Source: Caproiciproducens sp. NJN-50 (lineage in GTDB: Bacteria > Bacillota > Clostridia > Oscillospirales > Acutalibacteraceae). Taken from it: a stretch of DNA of 64,000 nucleotides. The DNA lies in the NCBI RefSeq assembly GCF_004103755.1, contig NZ_CP035283.1, positions 3,100,001-3,164,000 of the forward strand. The letters run 5' to 3'. A model generated the notes under the pieces. It had not been told where the DNA came from. It did not search any database and saw only the letters and a program-made list of their open reading frames with translations. Shown here one piece after another: positions 51,993 through 59,712 of this stretch. A program made the position numbers and the translations under genes. The first letter of the stretch is position 1, and each line of letters starts with the position of its first letter.

Positions 51993-54449
51993 ATGAAGAT
52001 ACTGATTGTCGGAGGCGTCGCGGGAGGCGCGAGCGCGGCATGCCGGCTGCGCAGGCTCAGCGAGGACGCACAGATCATTCTGTTTGAGAAGGGGGAATAC
52101 GTTTCCTACGCAAACTGCGGACTTCCGTATTACATCGGCGGCACCATCAAGGACAAAGACCGGCTGCTGGTCACAAAGCCGGAGACCCTGCGCAGCCGGT
52201 TCAACATCGATGTGCGCGTCCAAAGCGAAGTCACCGCCGTCAACCGCGAAAAGAAGACCGTTACGGTCCTGAACCACGCGGATGGTTCCGAATACGAGGA
52301 GAACTATGACAAACTGATTCTTTCCCCCGGCGGAAACCCGAAGAGGCCTCCCCTTCCCGGCATTGATCTGCCCGGCATTTTCACCCTGAGGACCGTTCCG
52401 GACACATTCCGCATCGACGAATACATCACGGGGCATCGCGCGCGGAGTGCCGTTGTGGTCGGCGCGGGCTTCATCGGCGTGGAAATGGCGGAAAACCTGA
52501 AGGAGCGCGGGCTGAACGTCACCATCGTCGAGTTCCTTCCGCAGGCCGTCGCGCCGCTGGACCCGGAAATGGCGGCGATCCTGCACCGGCATCTGCGCGA
52601 AAACGGCGTCAGGCTCCGCTTTAACACCGGCGTGGAGGGCTTTGAACAAAAGGACCGGCTCACGGTCAAACTGTCCGACAAAACGGAGCTTCCCGCAGAC
52701 CTGGTGATTCTGAGCATCGGCGTCGCGCCGGACAGCACCCTCGTAAAGGATGCCGGGCTTCCGCTCGGAATCAAAGGCAGCATCAAGGTCGACGACATGT
52801 TCCGGACCGGCGACCCGGACATCTACGCCGTCGGCGATGCGATCGAGGTCCGGCAGGCCCTCACCGGCGGGGAAACCCTGCTGGCGCTGGCCGGTCCGGC
52901 CAACCGGCAGGGCCGCGCGGCGGGCGAAAACGTGCTGGGAGCCCGCACCGTCAGGGCTGAAGGCGTCATCGGCAGCTCTGTCCTGAAGGTGTTCGGCCTG
53001 ACGGCGGCATCCACCGGCCTGAACGAAAAACAGTTGAAGGAACAGAAGCTGCCGTACCGGAAAACCTACGTGCATCCGGCGGATCATGCTTCCTATTATC
53101 CGAATTCCGTTCCGCTGAGCATGAAACTGCTGTTCTCGCCGGAGGGCAAAATCTACGGCGCGCAGGCGGTCGGCGCGGCGGGCGCCGACAAGCGCATCGA
53201 CGTGATCGCGTCAGCCATTCATTTCGGCGGCACGGTCTACGATCTGGAAAAGCTGGAGCTGTGCTATGCGCCGCCCTATTCTTCCGCCAAGGACCCGGTG
53301 AACATTCTGGGTTTTACCGCCGCCAACATTCTGCGCGGCGACGTCAGGCCGTTCTACGCCGAAGACACCGACAGCCTGGACCGCGGCAGGGTCACGCTGC
53401 TGGATGTCCGCACGCCGGAGGAAGCCTCGACCGGAATGATCGACGGCGCCGTCAATATCCCGGTCGACGAACTAAGAAGCCGTCTTTCCGAGCTGCCGAA
53501 GGACAAACCGGTCTACGCGTACTGCGCGGTCGGCCTGCGCGGCTATGTCGCGTGCCGCATTCTGACGCAGCACGGGTTTGACTGCTACAATCTGAGCGGC
53601 GGCATCAAGACCTGGCGCGACGCGCACGATAAACCGGACGCCCCCTCGCCGACCGACTGCATCGGCATGAAAAAAGGCGGCGGACCGGCAAAGTCCTGCG
53701 ACCTGCCTCTTTCCGGCAATGAAACCGTAATCGAGGTGGACGCCTGCGGCCTGCAGTGCCCCGGACCGATCATGAAAACGGCGCAGGCGGTCAAAGCGGC
53801 GGCAGAGGGCGAGATTTTGCGCATCCGCGCGACGGACCCCGGATTCGTCTCCGACATCGGCGTCTGGTGCGAACGGACCGGGAACCGCCTGCTCGGAACA
53901 AAGCGGGACGGCGCCGCCTATGAGGTACGCGTGCAGAAATACGCCCCCGCTTCCCCCGCGGCCGCGCAGCCCGCGGGCGGCAGCGACAAAAGCATCATCG
54001 TGTTCAGCGGCGACCTGGACCGGGCGATCGCTTCGCTGATCATCGCGAACGGAGCGGCCTCCATGGGCCGGAAGGTCACCATGTTCTTCACCTTCTGGGG
54101 GCTGAATGTTCTGCGCAGAAGCAACCGCGTCGGCGTCAAAAAAGACTTTATGGAGAAGATGTTCGGGGCCATGATGCCGCGCGGGACGCAAAAGCTGGGT
54201 CTTTCGCGCATGAACATGCTCGGCATGGGACCGAAGATGATCCGCGGCGTGATGAAGCGCAAAAACGTCTCTTCCCTGGAAGAGCTTCTTCAGTCCGCCA
54301 TCGACTCCGGCGTCAGGATCGTCGCGTGCCAGATGTCCATGGATATCATGGGAATCCGCAGGGAAGAGCTGATCGACGGAGTGGAAGTCGCCGGGGTCGC
54401 CACTTTCCTGGGCGCCGCGGAGCAGTCCGACACCAATCTGTTCATCTGA
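51993..54449 (+). CDS. Four-domain fusion: CoA-disulfide reductase - rhodanese - TusA - DsrE-like
   Basis: The 818-residue protein has four parts. The first (1-440) is a CoA-disulfide/polysulfide reductase with FAD motif VGGVAGGASAA and single catalytic Cys42 in YANCGLPYY. The second (about 467-545) is a rhodanese domain with Cys511 in CAVGLRGY. The third (about 578-648) is a TusA sulfur-carrier domain with Cys589 in CGLQCPGP. The fourth (about 667-818) is a DsrE/F-like domain with GDLDRAIASLIIANGAASMG. All four families handle persulfide sulfur. It follows the TlpA-like gene by 25 bp and ends at a terminator. A role in persulfide relay or polysulfide reduction is inferred. Confidence 0.92.
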   Translation: MKILIVGGVAGGASAACRLRRLSEDAQIILFEKGEYVSYANCGLPYYIGGTIKDKDRLLVTKPETLRSRFNIDVRVQSEVTAVNREKKTVTVLNHADGSEYEENYDKLILSPGGNPKRPPLPGIDLPGIFTLRTVPDTFRIDEYITGHRARSAVVVGAGFIGVEMAENLKERGLNVTIVEFLPQAVAPLDPEMAAILHRHLRENGVRLRFNTGVEGFEQKDRLTVKLSDKTELPADLVILSIGVAPDSTLVKDAGLPLGIKGSIKVDDMFRTGDPDIYAVGDAIEVRQALTGGETLLALAGPANRQGRAAGENVLGARTVRAEGVIGSSVLKVFGLTAASTGLNEKQLKEQKLPYRKTYVHPADHASYYPNSVPLSMKLLFSPEGKIYGAQAVGAAGADKRIDVIASAIHFGGTVYDLEKLELCYAPPYSSAKDPVNILGFTAANILRGDVRPFYAEDTDSLDRGRVTLLDVRTPEEASTGMIDGAVNIPVDELRSRLSELPKDKPVYAYCAVGLRGYVACRILTQHGFDCYNLSGGIKTWRDAHDKPDAPSPTDCIGMKKGGGPAKSCDLPLSGNETVIEVDACGLQCPGPIMKTAQAVKAAAEGEILRIRATDPGFVSDIGVWCERTGNRLLGTKRDGAAYEVRVQKYAPASPAAAQPAGGSDKSIIVFSGDLDRAIASLIIANGAASMGRKVTMFFTFWGLNVLRRSNRVGVKKDFMEKMFGAMMPRGTQKLGLSRMNMLGMGPKMIRGVMKRKNVSSLEELLQSAIDSGVRIVACQMSMDIMGIRREELIDGVEVAGVATFLGAAEQSDTNLFI

Positions 54450-54473
54450 CGGAGGACAGAGCAAAAAAGAGAG

Positions 54474-54512
54474 GCCGCTTACCGGAAATCCCGTCCGGCA
54501 AGCGGCTCTTTT
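54474..54512 (+). terminator. Terminator after the ccdA-CoADR operon
   Basis: GCCGCTT (54474-54480) pairs with AAGCGGC (54500-54506), with CCGGA/TCCGG inside, followed by TCTTTT. Confidence 0.88.
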
Positions 54513-54537
54513 CACGGATTCTTCCCAATGGATCAAA

Positions 54538-54566
54538 TTGTATTTTCCCATGAAACGGGGTATAAT
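54538..54566 (+). promoter_or_regulatory. Sigma-A promoter for manA
   Basis: TTGTAT (54538-54543), 17 bp, TATAAT (54561-54566). Confidence 0.75.
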
Positions 54567-54632
54567 TTTCGTAGATATCTTTGAAAACAGAGTCTCAACA
54601 TACGTTATATCTTGTTGTGAGGAGTGATAAAA

Positions 54633-55604
54633 ATGAATACGCCGTATCCCATCCGCCTGAACGCCGCCTGCAAGGATTACCTCTGGGGCGGCACCCGGCT
54701 GAGAACCGAATATCATCAGAACAGCGCGGCGCGGAAGGTCGCGGAAAGCTGGGTCCTTTCCTGCCACCCGAACGGCCCGGCCGTCATCGCAAACGGCGAA
54801 TGCAGGGGCCTGACCCTCGCGGAATATATCGGCAGGGCCGGCCGCAGGGTTCTGGGCACGGACTGCGAAAAATTCCCGGATTTTCCCGTGCTGATCAAGC
54901 TGATCGACGCGAAGGAAGCCCTTTCCATTCAGGTTCACCCGGACAATGCGTACGCGCGCGCGCATGAGGGCGGGTCCGGAAAAACCGAAATGTGGTATGT
55001 CATCGGCCGCGAGAAGGGCGCGTTCCTTTACTATGGCTTCGATCACGAGATTTCAAAGGAAGAATTCCGCGAGCGGATCGAAAACAACACGCTGCCCGAA
55101 GTCCTCAACAAGGTCATGGTGGAGCCCGGGGACGTCCTGCTGATTGAATCCGGCACGCTTCACGCCATCGGCGCCGGAATCCTGATCGCCGAGGTCCAGC
55201 AGAACTCCGACCTGACCTACCGTATCTCCGATTACGGCCGGCTTGGAGCCGACGGGAAGCCCCGCGAGCTCCACATTCCGCAGGCGCTCGACGTTACGCG
55301 CCGCTGCCGGCCCGAACGCCCCGTCGGCCCGCAGGGAGAAGAAATCGCGGAACCCGGGTGCGTCCGGCAGCTGCTTTCCTCCTGTGAATATTTTACCGTC
55401 ACCCACATGAAAATTACGGAATACACGCTGTGCGCGGGCGAAAAGAGCTTTCAGTCCCTTGTTTGTCTGGACGGCGACGCGGTGCTTCTGGACCGCGGCA
55501 GGGCGCTTCTCCCGTTTGGAAAAGGGGACAGCATCTTCATTCCCGCGGGATTCGGCCGCTATACCGTCAAGGGCGACTGCGAAATCCTCCTCACCGAGGT
55601 CTAA
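54633..55604 (+). CDS. manA: Mannose-6-phosphate isomerase, type I
   Basis: This zinc enzyme interconverts mannose 6-phosphate and fructose 6-phosphate. About 323 residues, the short Bacillus-type form. Visible features: LKDYLWGGTRL-like start (here CKDYLWGGTRL), ESWVLSCHPNG, the zinc-site segment IQVHPDNAYARAHEGG with KTEMWYVI, and GTLHAIGAG. GAGGAG fits ATG 54633; GTG 54624 overlaps it. It stands alone behind its own promoter. Confidence 0.93.
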   Translation: MNTPYPIRLNAACKDYLWGGTRLRTEYHQNSAARKVAESWVLSCHPNGPAVIANGECRGLTLAEYIGRAGRRVLGTDCEKFPDFPVLIKLIDAKEALSIQVHPDNAYARAHEGGSGKTEMWYVIGREKGAFLYYGFDHEISKEEFRERIENNTLPEVLNKVMVEPGDVLLIESGTLHAIGAGILIAEVQQNSDLTYRISDYGRLGADGKPRELHIPQALDVTRRCRPERPVGPQGEEIAEPGCVRQLLSSCEYFTVTHMKITEYTLCAGEKSFQSLVCLDGDAVLLDRGRALLPFGKGDSIFIPAGFGRYTVKGDCEILLTEV

Positions 55605-55700
55605 GGCGTGCGGCGCCGCTCAGCGGGCGGCACCCGAACCCGTCCCGCCATTACCGGCTAAAGCGCTTCAGCTTATCCCGCCGGCGGGCTGCCCGGATGG

Positions 55701-56426
55701 TCAGATCACCATTCCGCCGCTGACCCCAAGCACCTGGCCGGTGATAAACCCGGCCTGCGGCGATGCGAGGAACGCCGCGGCCTGCGCGATATCCTCCGGC
55801 GAACCGATCCGGCACAGCGGGGTCTCCCGCCGAAGCTGTTCCATCGTTTCCCCGGAAAAACCCGCGTTCATTTCCGTGGCGATCACCCCGGGGGCGATGC
55901 AGTTGACCCGGATGCCGGAAGGGCCGACCTCCTTGGCCAAAGCCTTCGTCAGGCCGATGACGGCTGCCTTGGCGGCGGAGTAATGCACCTCGCAGGATGC
56001 GCCGACCTGCCCCCACATGGATGAAATATTGATGATGCAGCCGCTCTTTTCCCGGATCATGGCCGGAAGGACGGCGCGGCAGCAAAGGAACACGCCGCGC
56101 ACATCCACATTGAACATTTCGTCCCAGTCGCGGTCCGTCAGGTCGGTGAACAGCTTCTGCTGGGCAATGCCCGCATTGTTGACCAGCAGATCGACTTTTC
56201 CCGCGGCGCGGAACAGTTCCGCCACCTGAGCGGAATCGGAAAGATCCGCCCGCGCCAGAACGGCGGCTTCCCCGCCGTGAGCGCGCGTCAGCTCTTCCAG
56301 CAGGCTGCGCGCGCGCTTCTCGTTTTTGTGGTAGTGCAGCACCATCCGGTAGCCTTCGGCGGCGAGCCGGGCGGACACCGCCCGCCCGATTCCGCCGGAG
56401 GCCCCCGTAACAAGCGCTTTTTTCAT
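55701..56426 (-). CDS. Short-chain dehydrogenase/reductase, FabG-like
   Basis: The 241 residues carry TGASGGIG (7-14), NNAG, Ser135/136 in INISSMWGQ, and the catalytic Tyr149-x3-Lys153 (YSAAK). This fits 3-oxoacyl-ACP reductase, but the gene is alone, away from fatty-acid synthesis genes, so another NAD(P)-dependent oxidoreductase role is possible. GGAGG is placed for ATG 56426. It converges with manA. Confidence 0.88.
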   Translation of the reverse strand: MKKALVTGASGGIGRAVSARLAAEGYRMVLHYHKNEKRARSLLEELTRAHGGEAAVLARADLSDSAQVAELFRAAGKVDLLVNNAGIAQQKLFTDLTDRDWDEMFNVDVRGVFLCCRAVLPAMIREKSGCIINISSMWGQVGASCEVHYSAAKAAVIGLTKALAKEVGPSGIRVNCIAPGVIATEMNAGFSGETMEQLRRETPLCRIGSPEDIAQAAAFLASPQAGFITGQVLGVSGGMVI

Positions 56427-56516
56427 GCGTTCCTCCGCCCTTCCGCTTTCTCCGCTTTTCAGGTTATTGTACCATAACGGACGCAAAAAGGCACGCGGAA
56501 AACGATCGTGCAGCAG

Positions 56517-56543
56517 ACAAATTCTCTTTTCCCGCATAGTATA
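56517..56543 (+). promoter_or_regulatory. Probable sigma-K-type (mother-cell) promoter
   Basis: AC (56517-56518), 16 bp, then CATAGTATA (56535-56543) fits the sigma-K form AC-N16-CATAnnnTA. It lies about 45 bp before the start of a probable spore-surface gene. Confidence 0.6.
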
Positions 56544-56598
56544 TACAGAGAACGGTCTATTTCGGCCGTTTCAGTCTTTGCGAAAAGGAGGCTTTTTC

Positions 56599-57120
56599 TT
56601 GAGCTGTTTTAGTTATAATGATCTCAACCCGTGCCATCGGGTGATCCCCGCGTTCGTTCCGATCCAGCCGTGCTGCCCGTGCTGCCCGCCTGATCCCTGC
56701 CCGCCCTGTCCCTGTCCCTGCCCCCCCACTCCTCCCGTTTGCGATCCCAGGGTTCCGTCCTACGCATTTTATTACACCACCGCATCACAGGCCGTTGCAG
56801 CGGGTAACGGCGTGGTCTTCGGGGCTGGCAGCTCCACTCCGGACATCGTCCTTTCCAACGGGGCCTTGTTGTTCTCCAAGCCGGGTATCTATCTGATTCA
56901 ATACCAGATTTCCCTGACCGCTCCTGTAGCGGGCACCACAATCAGCCTTTCCCTCAACGGGTTCCAAGTCGCCGGTTCAACAGTGGTCACAACCACGGAC
57001 ACCGGCTACAGCGGCCAGGCGATTGTCAGCGTCCCTGCCGGCGGAATCGTCTCTCTGACGGTGAGCGCCGCTTCGACTGTTTCCTTCGCCAGCATTACAG
57101 CCGTTCGCATTTCCTGCTAA
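56599..57120 (+). CDS. Cys/Pro-rich protein with BclA-like C-terminal domain (probable spore surface)
   Basis: The 173 residues start at TTG 56599 behind AAGGAGG. The N-terminal part ends in a Cys-Pro run (about residues 25-46, ten Cys) that could cross-link. The C-terminal ~125 residues (AFYYTTASQAV, SKPGIYLIQYQISLTAP, VSVPAGGIVSLTVSAAS) form a jelly-roll domain like the C-terminus of the Bacillus exosporium glycoprotein BclA. A sigma-K-like promoter lies upstream. Spore-coat or exosporium location is an inference. Confidence 0.72.
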   Translation: MSCFSYNDLNPCHRVIPAFVPIQPCCPCCPPDPCPPCPCPCPPTPPVCDPRVPSYAFYYTTASQAVAAGNGVVFGAGSSTPDIVLSNGALLFSKPGIYLIQYQISLTAPVAGTTISLSLNGFQVAGSTVVTTTDTGYSGQAIVSVPAGGIVSLTVSAASTVSFASITAVRISC

Positions 57121-57126
57121 AAGATT

Positions 57127-57166
57127 GCTTCCCGGTTCCGGCATGCCGGAAGTGGGAAGCCTTTTT
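57127..57166 (+). terminator. Terminator after the Cys/Pro-rich gene
   Basis: GCTTCCC (57127-57133) pairs with GGGAAGC (57154-57160), with CCGGC/GCCGG inside, followed by CTTTTT. Confidence 0.87.
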
Positions 57167-57298
57167 ATACCCTTGCGCGAAAATTCCGTTCCTGCATCTT
57201 CATTTTTTATTGGCAGAAAAGAATTGATTACATAGAATGGTAGAAAAGGTGTACCGTTTGCTTACCGGTATATCCGTCTGACAGCAGGAGGGGATCTT

Positions 57299-58054
57299 TT
57301 GGGTTGCAATCATGGTTTTTCAAACCGCAGCGGCCGTAACGCGGCCGAAAATTCCGCCCCGGCCATTTTGGGAACCGGCGGGCGCTTCAGCCCTTCGCGT
57401 CCTTCGAATTCTCCGGGACTTCCCGGGCCTCCCGGGCCGCGGGGTCCAATGGGATTTCAGGGGTTCACGGGGGACCCCGGTCCGGCGGGCCCTCCGGGAC
57501 CCCGGGGACCGATCGGTCCGAGAGGCCCGGCCGGAACAGCCGGACCGGCCGGTTCCTCGGCAATCATTCCATTCGCTTCCGGCACGCCGGTCACTCTGAC
57601 AACGGTGGCGGGGGGCGCGCCCGGTACTGTCGGGCTGGTCGCTTTTGGCGTGAGCGCGCCCGGCGCCTTCCTTCTCGGATCCATCGACTTATCGGATCTT
57701 GCCAACTTCGCGTTCTCCATGCCGCGCAGCGGGATCGTCACTTCCGTCGCCGCCTTCTTCAGCACAACGGCGGCGCTCTCCCTAGCAGGCACCTCCCTCG
57801 TGATCACCGCCCAGCTGTACAGCTCGGCGATCGTAAACAACACATTCTCGCCGGTTCCCGGGGCTTTCGTCAGCCTGCCGGCACTGAGCGGCACGGTCCC
57901 CATCGGGACTCCCGTGAGCGGCATCACGAGCGGCCTTGCCGTTCCCGTCACCGCGCAGACAAGGCTTCTAATGGTCTTCTCCGCATCCGCGTTGGGCATC
58001 ACTTCGATCAACACGGTCTGGGGGCATGCCAGCGCGGGAATTTCCATCAACTAA
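57299..58054 (+). CDS. Collagen-like protein with BclA-type C-terminal domain (probable exosporium protein)
   Basis: The 251 residues start at TTG 57299 behind AGGAGGGG. An N-terminal Asn/Ser/Arg-rich stretch is followed by 15 uninterrupted Gly-X-Y triplets (residues 40-84, many Gly-Pro-Pro and Gly-Pro-Arg), then a 165-residue hydrophobic, Ser/Thr-rich beta domain. This is the architecture of Bacillus BclA and clostridial BclA-like proteins, which form hair-like filaments on spores. A CATAGAATG at about 57230 is a weak sigma-K-type candidate. Confidence 0.82.
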   Translation: MGCNHGFSNRSGRNAAENSAPAILGTGGRFSPSRPSNSPGLPGPPGPRGPMGFQGFTGDPGPAGPPGPRGPIGPRGPAGTAGPAGSSAIIPFASGTPVTLTTVAGGAPGTVGLVAFGVSAPGAFLLGSIDLSDLANFAFSMPRSGIVTSVAAFFSTTAALSLAGTSLVITAQLYSSAIVNNTFSPVPGAFVSLPALSGTVPIGTPVSGITSGLAVPVTAQTRLLMVFSASALGITSINTVWGHASAGISIN

Positions 58055-58070
58055 TTTCACTAAAAAAAGT

Positions 58071-58100
58071 CCTCGTTCCGAAATGGAACGAGGTTTTTTT
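58071..58100. terminator. Bidirectional terminator
   Basis: CCTCGTTCC (58071-58079) pairs with GGAACGAGG (58085-58093), with an A-run before and TTTTTTT after. Confidence 0.9.
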
Positions 58101-58112
58101 GGTACGCACAGT

Positions 58113-59492
58113 CTAAAAATGAACGTATTCCAAAACATAGCGAATGATAAACAGCACCGCGATGATATACAGGATCGGGCTGACCTCTTTCGCTTTGCCG
58201 CGCACCAGCTTGATGAAGCAGTAGCTGATGCTCCCGAACGCAATGCCCTCCGAAATGCTGTAGGCAAACGGCATCATGGCAATGGTCAGGAAGCAGGGAA
58301 TGGCGGTCTCCATATCGTCCCAGTCGACATCCCTCACGCCCCCGATCATCATCACGCCGACAATCAGCAGGACCGGATAAGTCGCGGAGCCCGGGATAAA
58401 CCCGAGGAACGGGGAAAGGAAAATCGCGAGGATAAAACAGATGGCAGTCGTCACGCTCGTCAGGCCCGTTTTTCCGCCTTCTGAAATTCCCGCGCTGGAT
58501 TCCACATAGGTCGTCACCGTGGAGGTCCCGAACACCGAGCCGACCGCGGTCGCAATGGCGTCGGCCATCATGGCCCGCGTCGCGTTCGGCAGCTTGCCCT
58601 CCGGAGTGAGGAAACCGGCTTTTCCCGCCGTGCCGTACAACGTGCCGACCGTGTCGAACATGTCTACCATGGTCAGGGAGATAAGAACCGCGATCAGCGA
58701 GAAGAGCGCCACGCCAAAGCCCTCGTTTGTATGGAGCAGTTCCGGAAATCCGTTCAGGAACTGTCCGAAAGTCGGCGCGAGGGAACTGCCGGTCGAGAGG
58801 CCTTTGGCGATTCCGACGTTGGCGCCGAAACCGAACTGCATGACGGCGCCAACGAGGCTGGTGGCAACGATGCTGATGAAAAGGCCGCCCTTCACGCCGT
58901 AAACAACCAGCAGCACCGTAATGAAAATTCCGATCAGGGCAAGCGCCGTGGACGGAGCCGTAAAGTTCCCGAGCGTGATGATGGTGGATTCGCTCGGCGC
59001 GACGATCCCGGCGCCTTTGAGCGCGACAATCGAAATAAACAGCCCGATGCCGCCGCTGATGGCCCTTTTCATTGAAAGCGGAATGGCGTCCACGATCTTC
59101 TCACGGATGCCGCTCGCCGTAATCAGAATGAAAAGCGTGCCGGAAATGAAAACCGCGGCCAGCCCGGCCCTCCAGGAAAAGCCGTAAGTGCCGCAGATCG
59201 TGTAGGCGAAGAACGCGTTCAGCCCCATGCCCGGAGCCTGTGCCAGCGGATAGTTCGACAGAAGGCCGCTCATCAGGGTGCCGATTGCCGATGCGATGCA
59301 GGTTGCCAGCATCACCGCGCCCTTGTCCATCTTCGCGTCGCCCAGAATGGCCGGATTGACGAAAATGATATAAGCCATGGTGAAAAATGTGGTGAGCCCC
59401 GCAAGGATCTCCGTGCGGACGTCCGTGCCGTTCCCCTTCAGGTTGAAAAAGTCGCCCTTGGGATGGATCGCCGACGATGTACTGTCTGCCAT
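58113..59492 (-). CDS. NCS2-family purine permease (PbuG/AzgA type)
   Basis: The 459 residues form about 12-14 membrane helices. MAYIIFVNPAILGDAKMDKGAV near the start, QAPGMGLNAFFAYTICG and STVTTYVESSAGISEGGKTGLTS, in segments, match the adenine/guanine/hypoxanthine proton symporters. GGAGGAATT precedes ATG 59492. I looked for a purine riboswitch upstream and saw none; a GC hairpin just before the ribosome site (about 59523-59546) could still affect expression. Confidence 0.9.
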   Translation of the reverse strand: MADSTSSAIHPKGDFFNLKGNGTDVRTEILAGLTTFFTMAYIIFVNPAILGDAKMDKGAVMLATCIASAIGTLMSGLLSNYPLAQAPGMGLNAFFAYTICGTYGFSWRAGLAAVFISGTLFILITASGIREKIVDAIPLSMKRAISGGIGLFISIVALKGAGIVAPSESTIITLGNFTAPSTALALIGIFITVLLVVYGVKGGLFISIVATSLVGAVMQFGFGANVGIAKGLSTGSSLAPTFGQFLNGFPELLHTNEGFGVALFSLIAVLISLTMVDMFDTVGTLYGTAGKAGFLTPEGKLPNATRAMMADAIATAVGSVFGTSTVTTYVESSAGISEGGKTGLTSVTTAICFILAIFLSPFLGFIPGSATYPVLLIVGVMMIGGVRDVDWDDMETAIPCFLTIAMMPFAYSISEGIAFGSISYCFIKLVRGKAKEVSPILYIIAVLFIIRYVLEYVHF

Positions 59493-59669
59493 GTTCGAAT
59501 TCCTCCATAAAAATAGAAATTGCCCGACTCAGTCGCCGGGCCCCGTTTCAATTATAAAATAAGTATACCGGGTAATTATTTTTTAAGCAATGTGGTATTT
59601 ACACAAAATTTCAAATTCTGATATAATTTATTCATACTTTTTATGAAATATCGAAAATTAAGTCAAAAA

Positions 59670-59698
59670 AGGCGGCATCCATGCCTGGAATGCCGCCT
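59670..59698 (-). terminator. Terminator after pckG
   Basis: On the minus strand AGGCGGCAT and ATGCCGCCT form a stem with extra CCA/TGG pairing, followed by TTTTTG. Confidence 0.9.
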
Positions 59699-59712
59699 GG
59701 TTTAACCTGAGC

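Noticed and set aside
59493..59640. Possible purine riboswitch before the NCS2 permease
   Set aside because: The conserved junction sequences of the purine aptamer are not present; only a simple GC hairpin and AT-rich DNA are seen.
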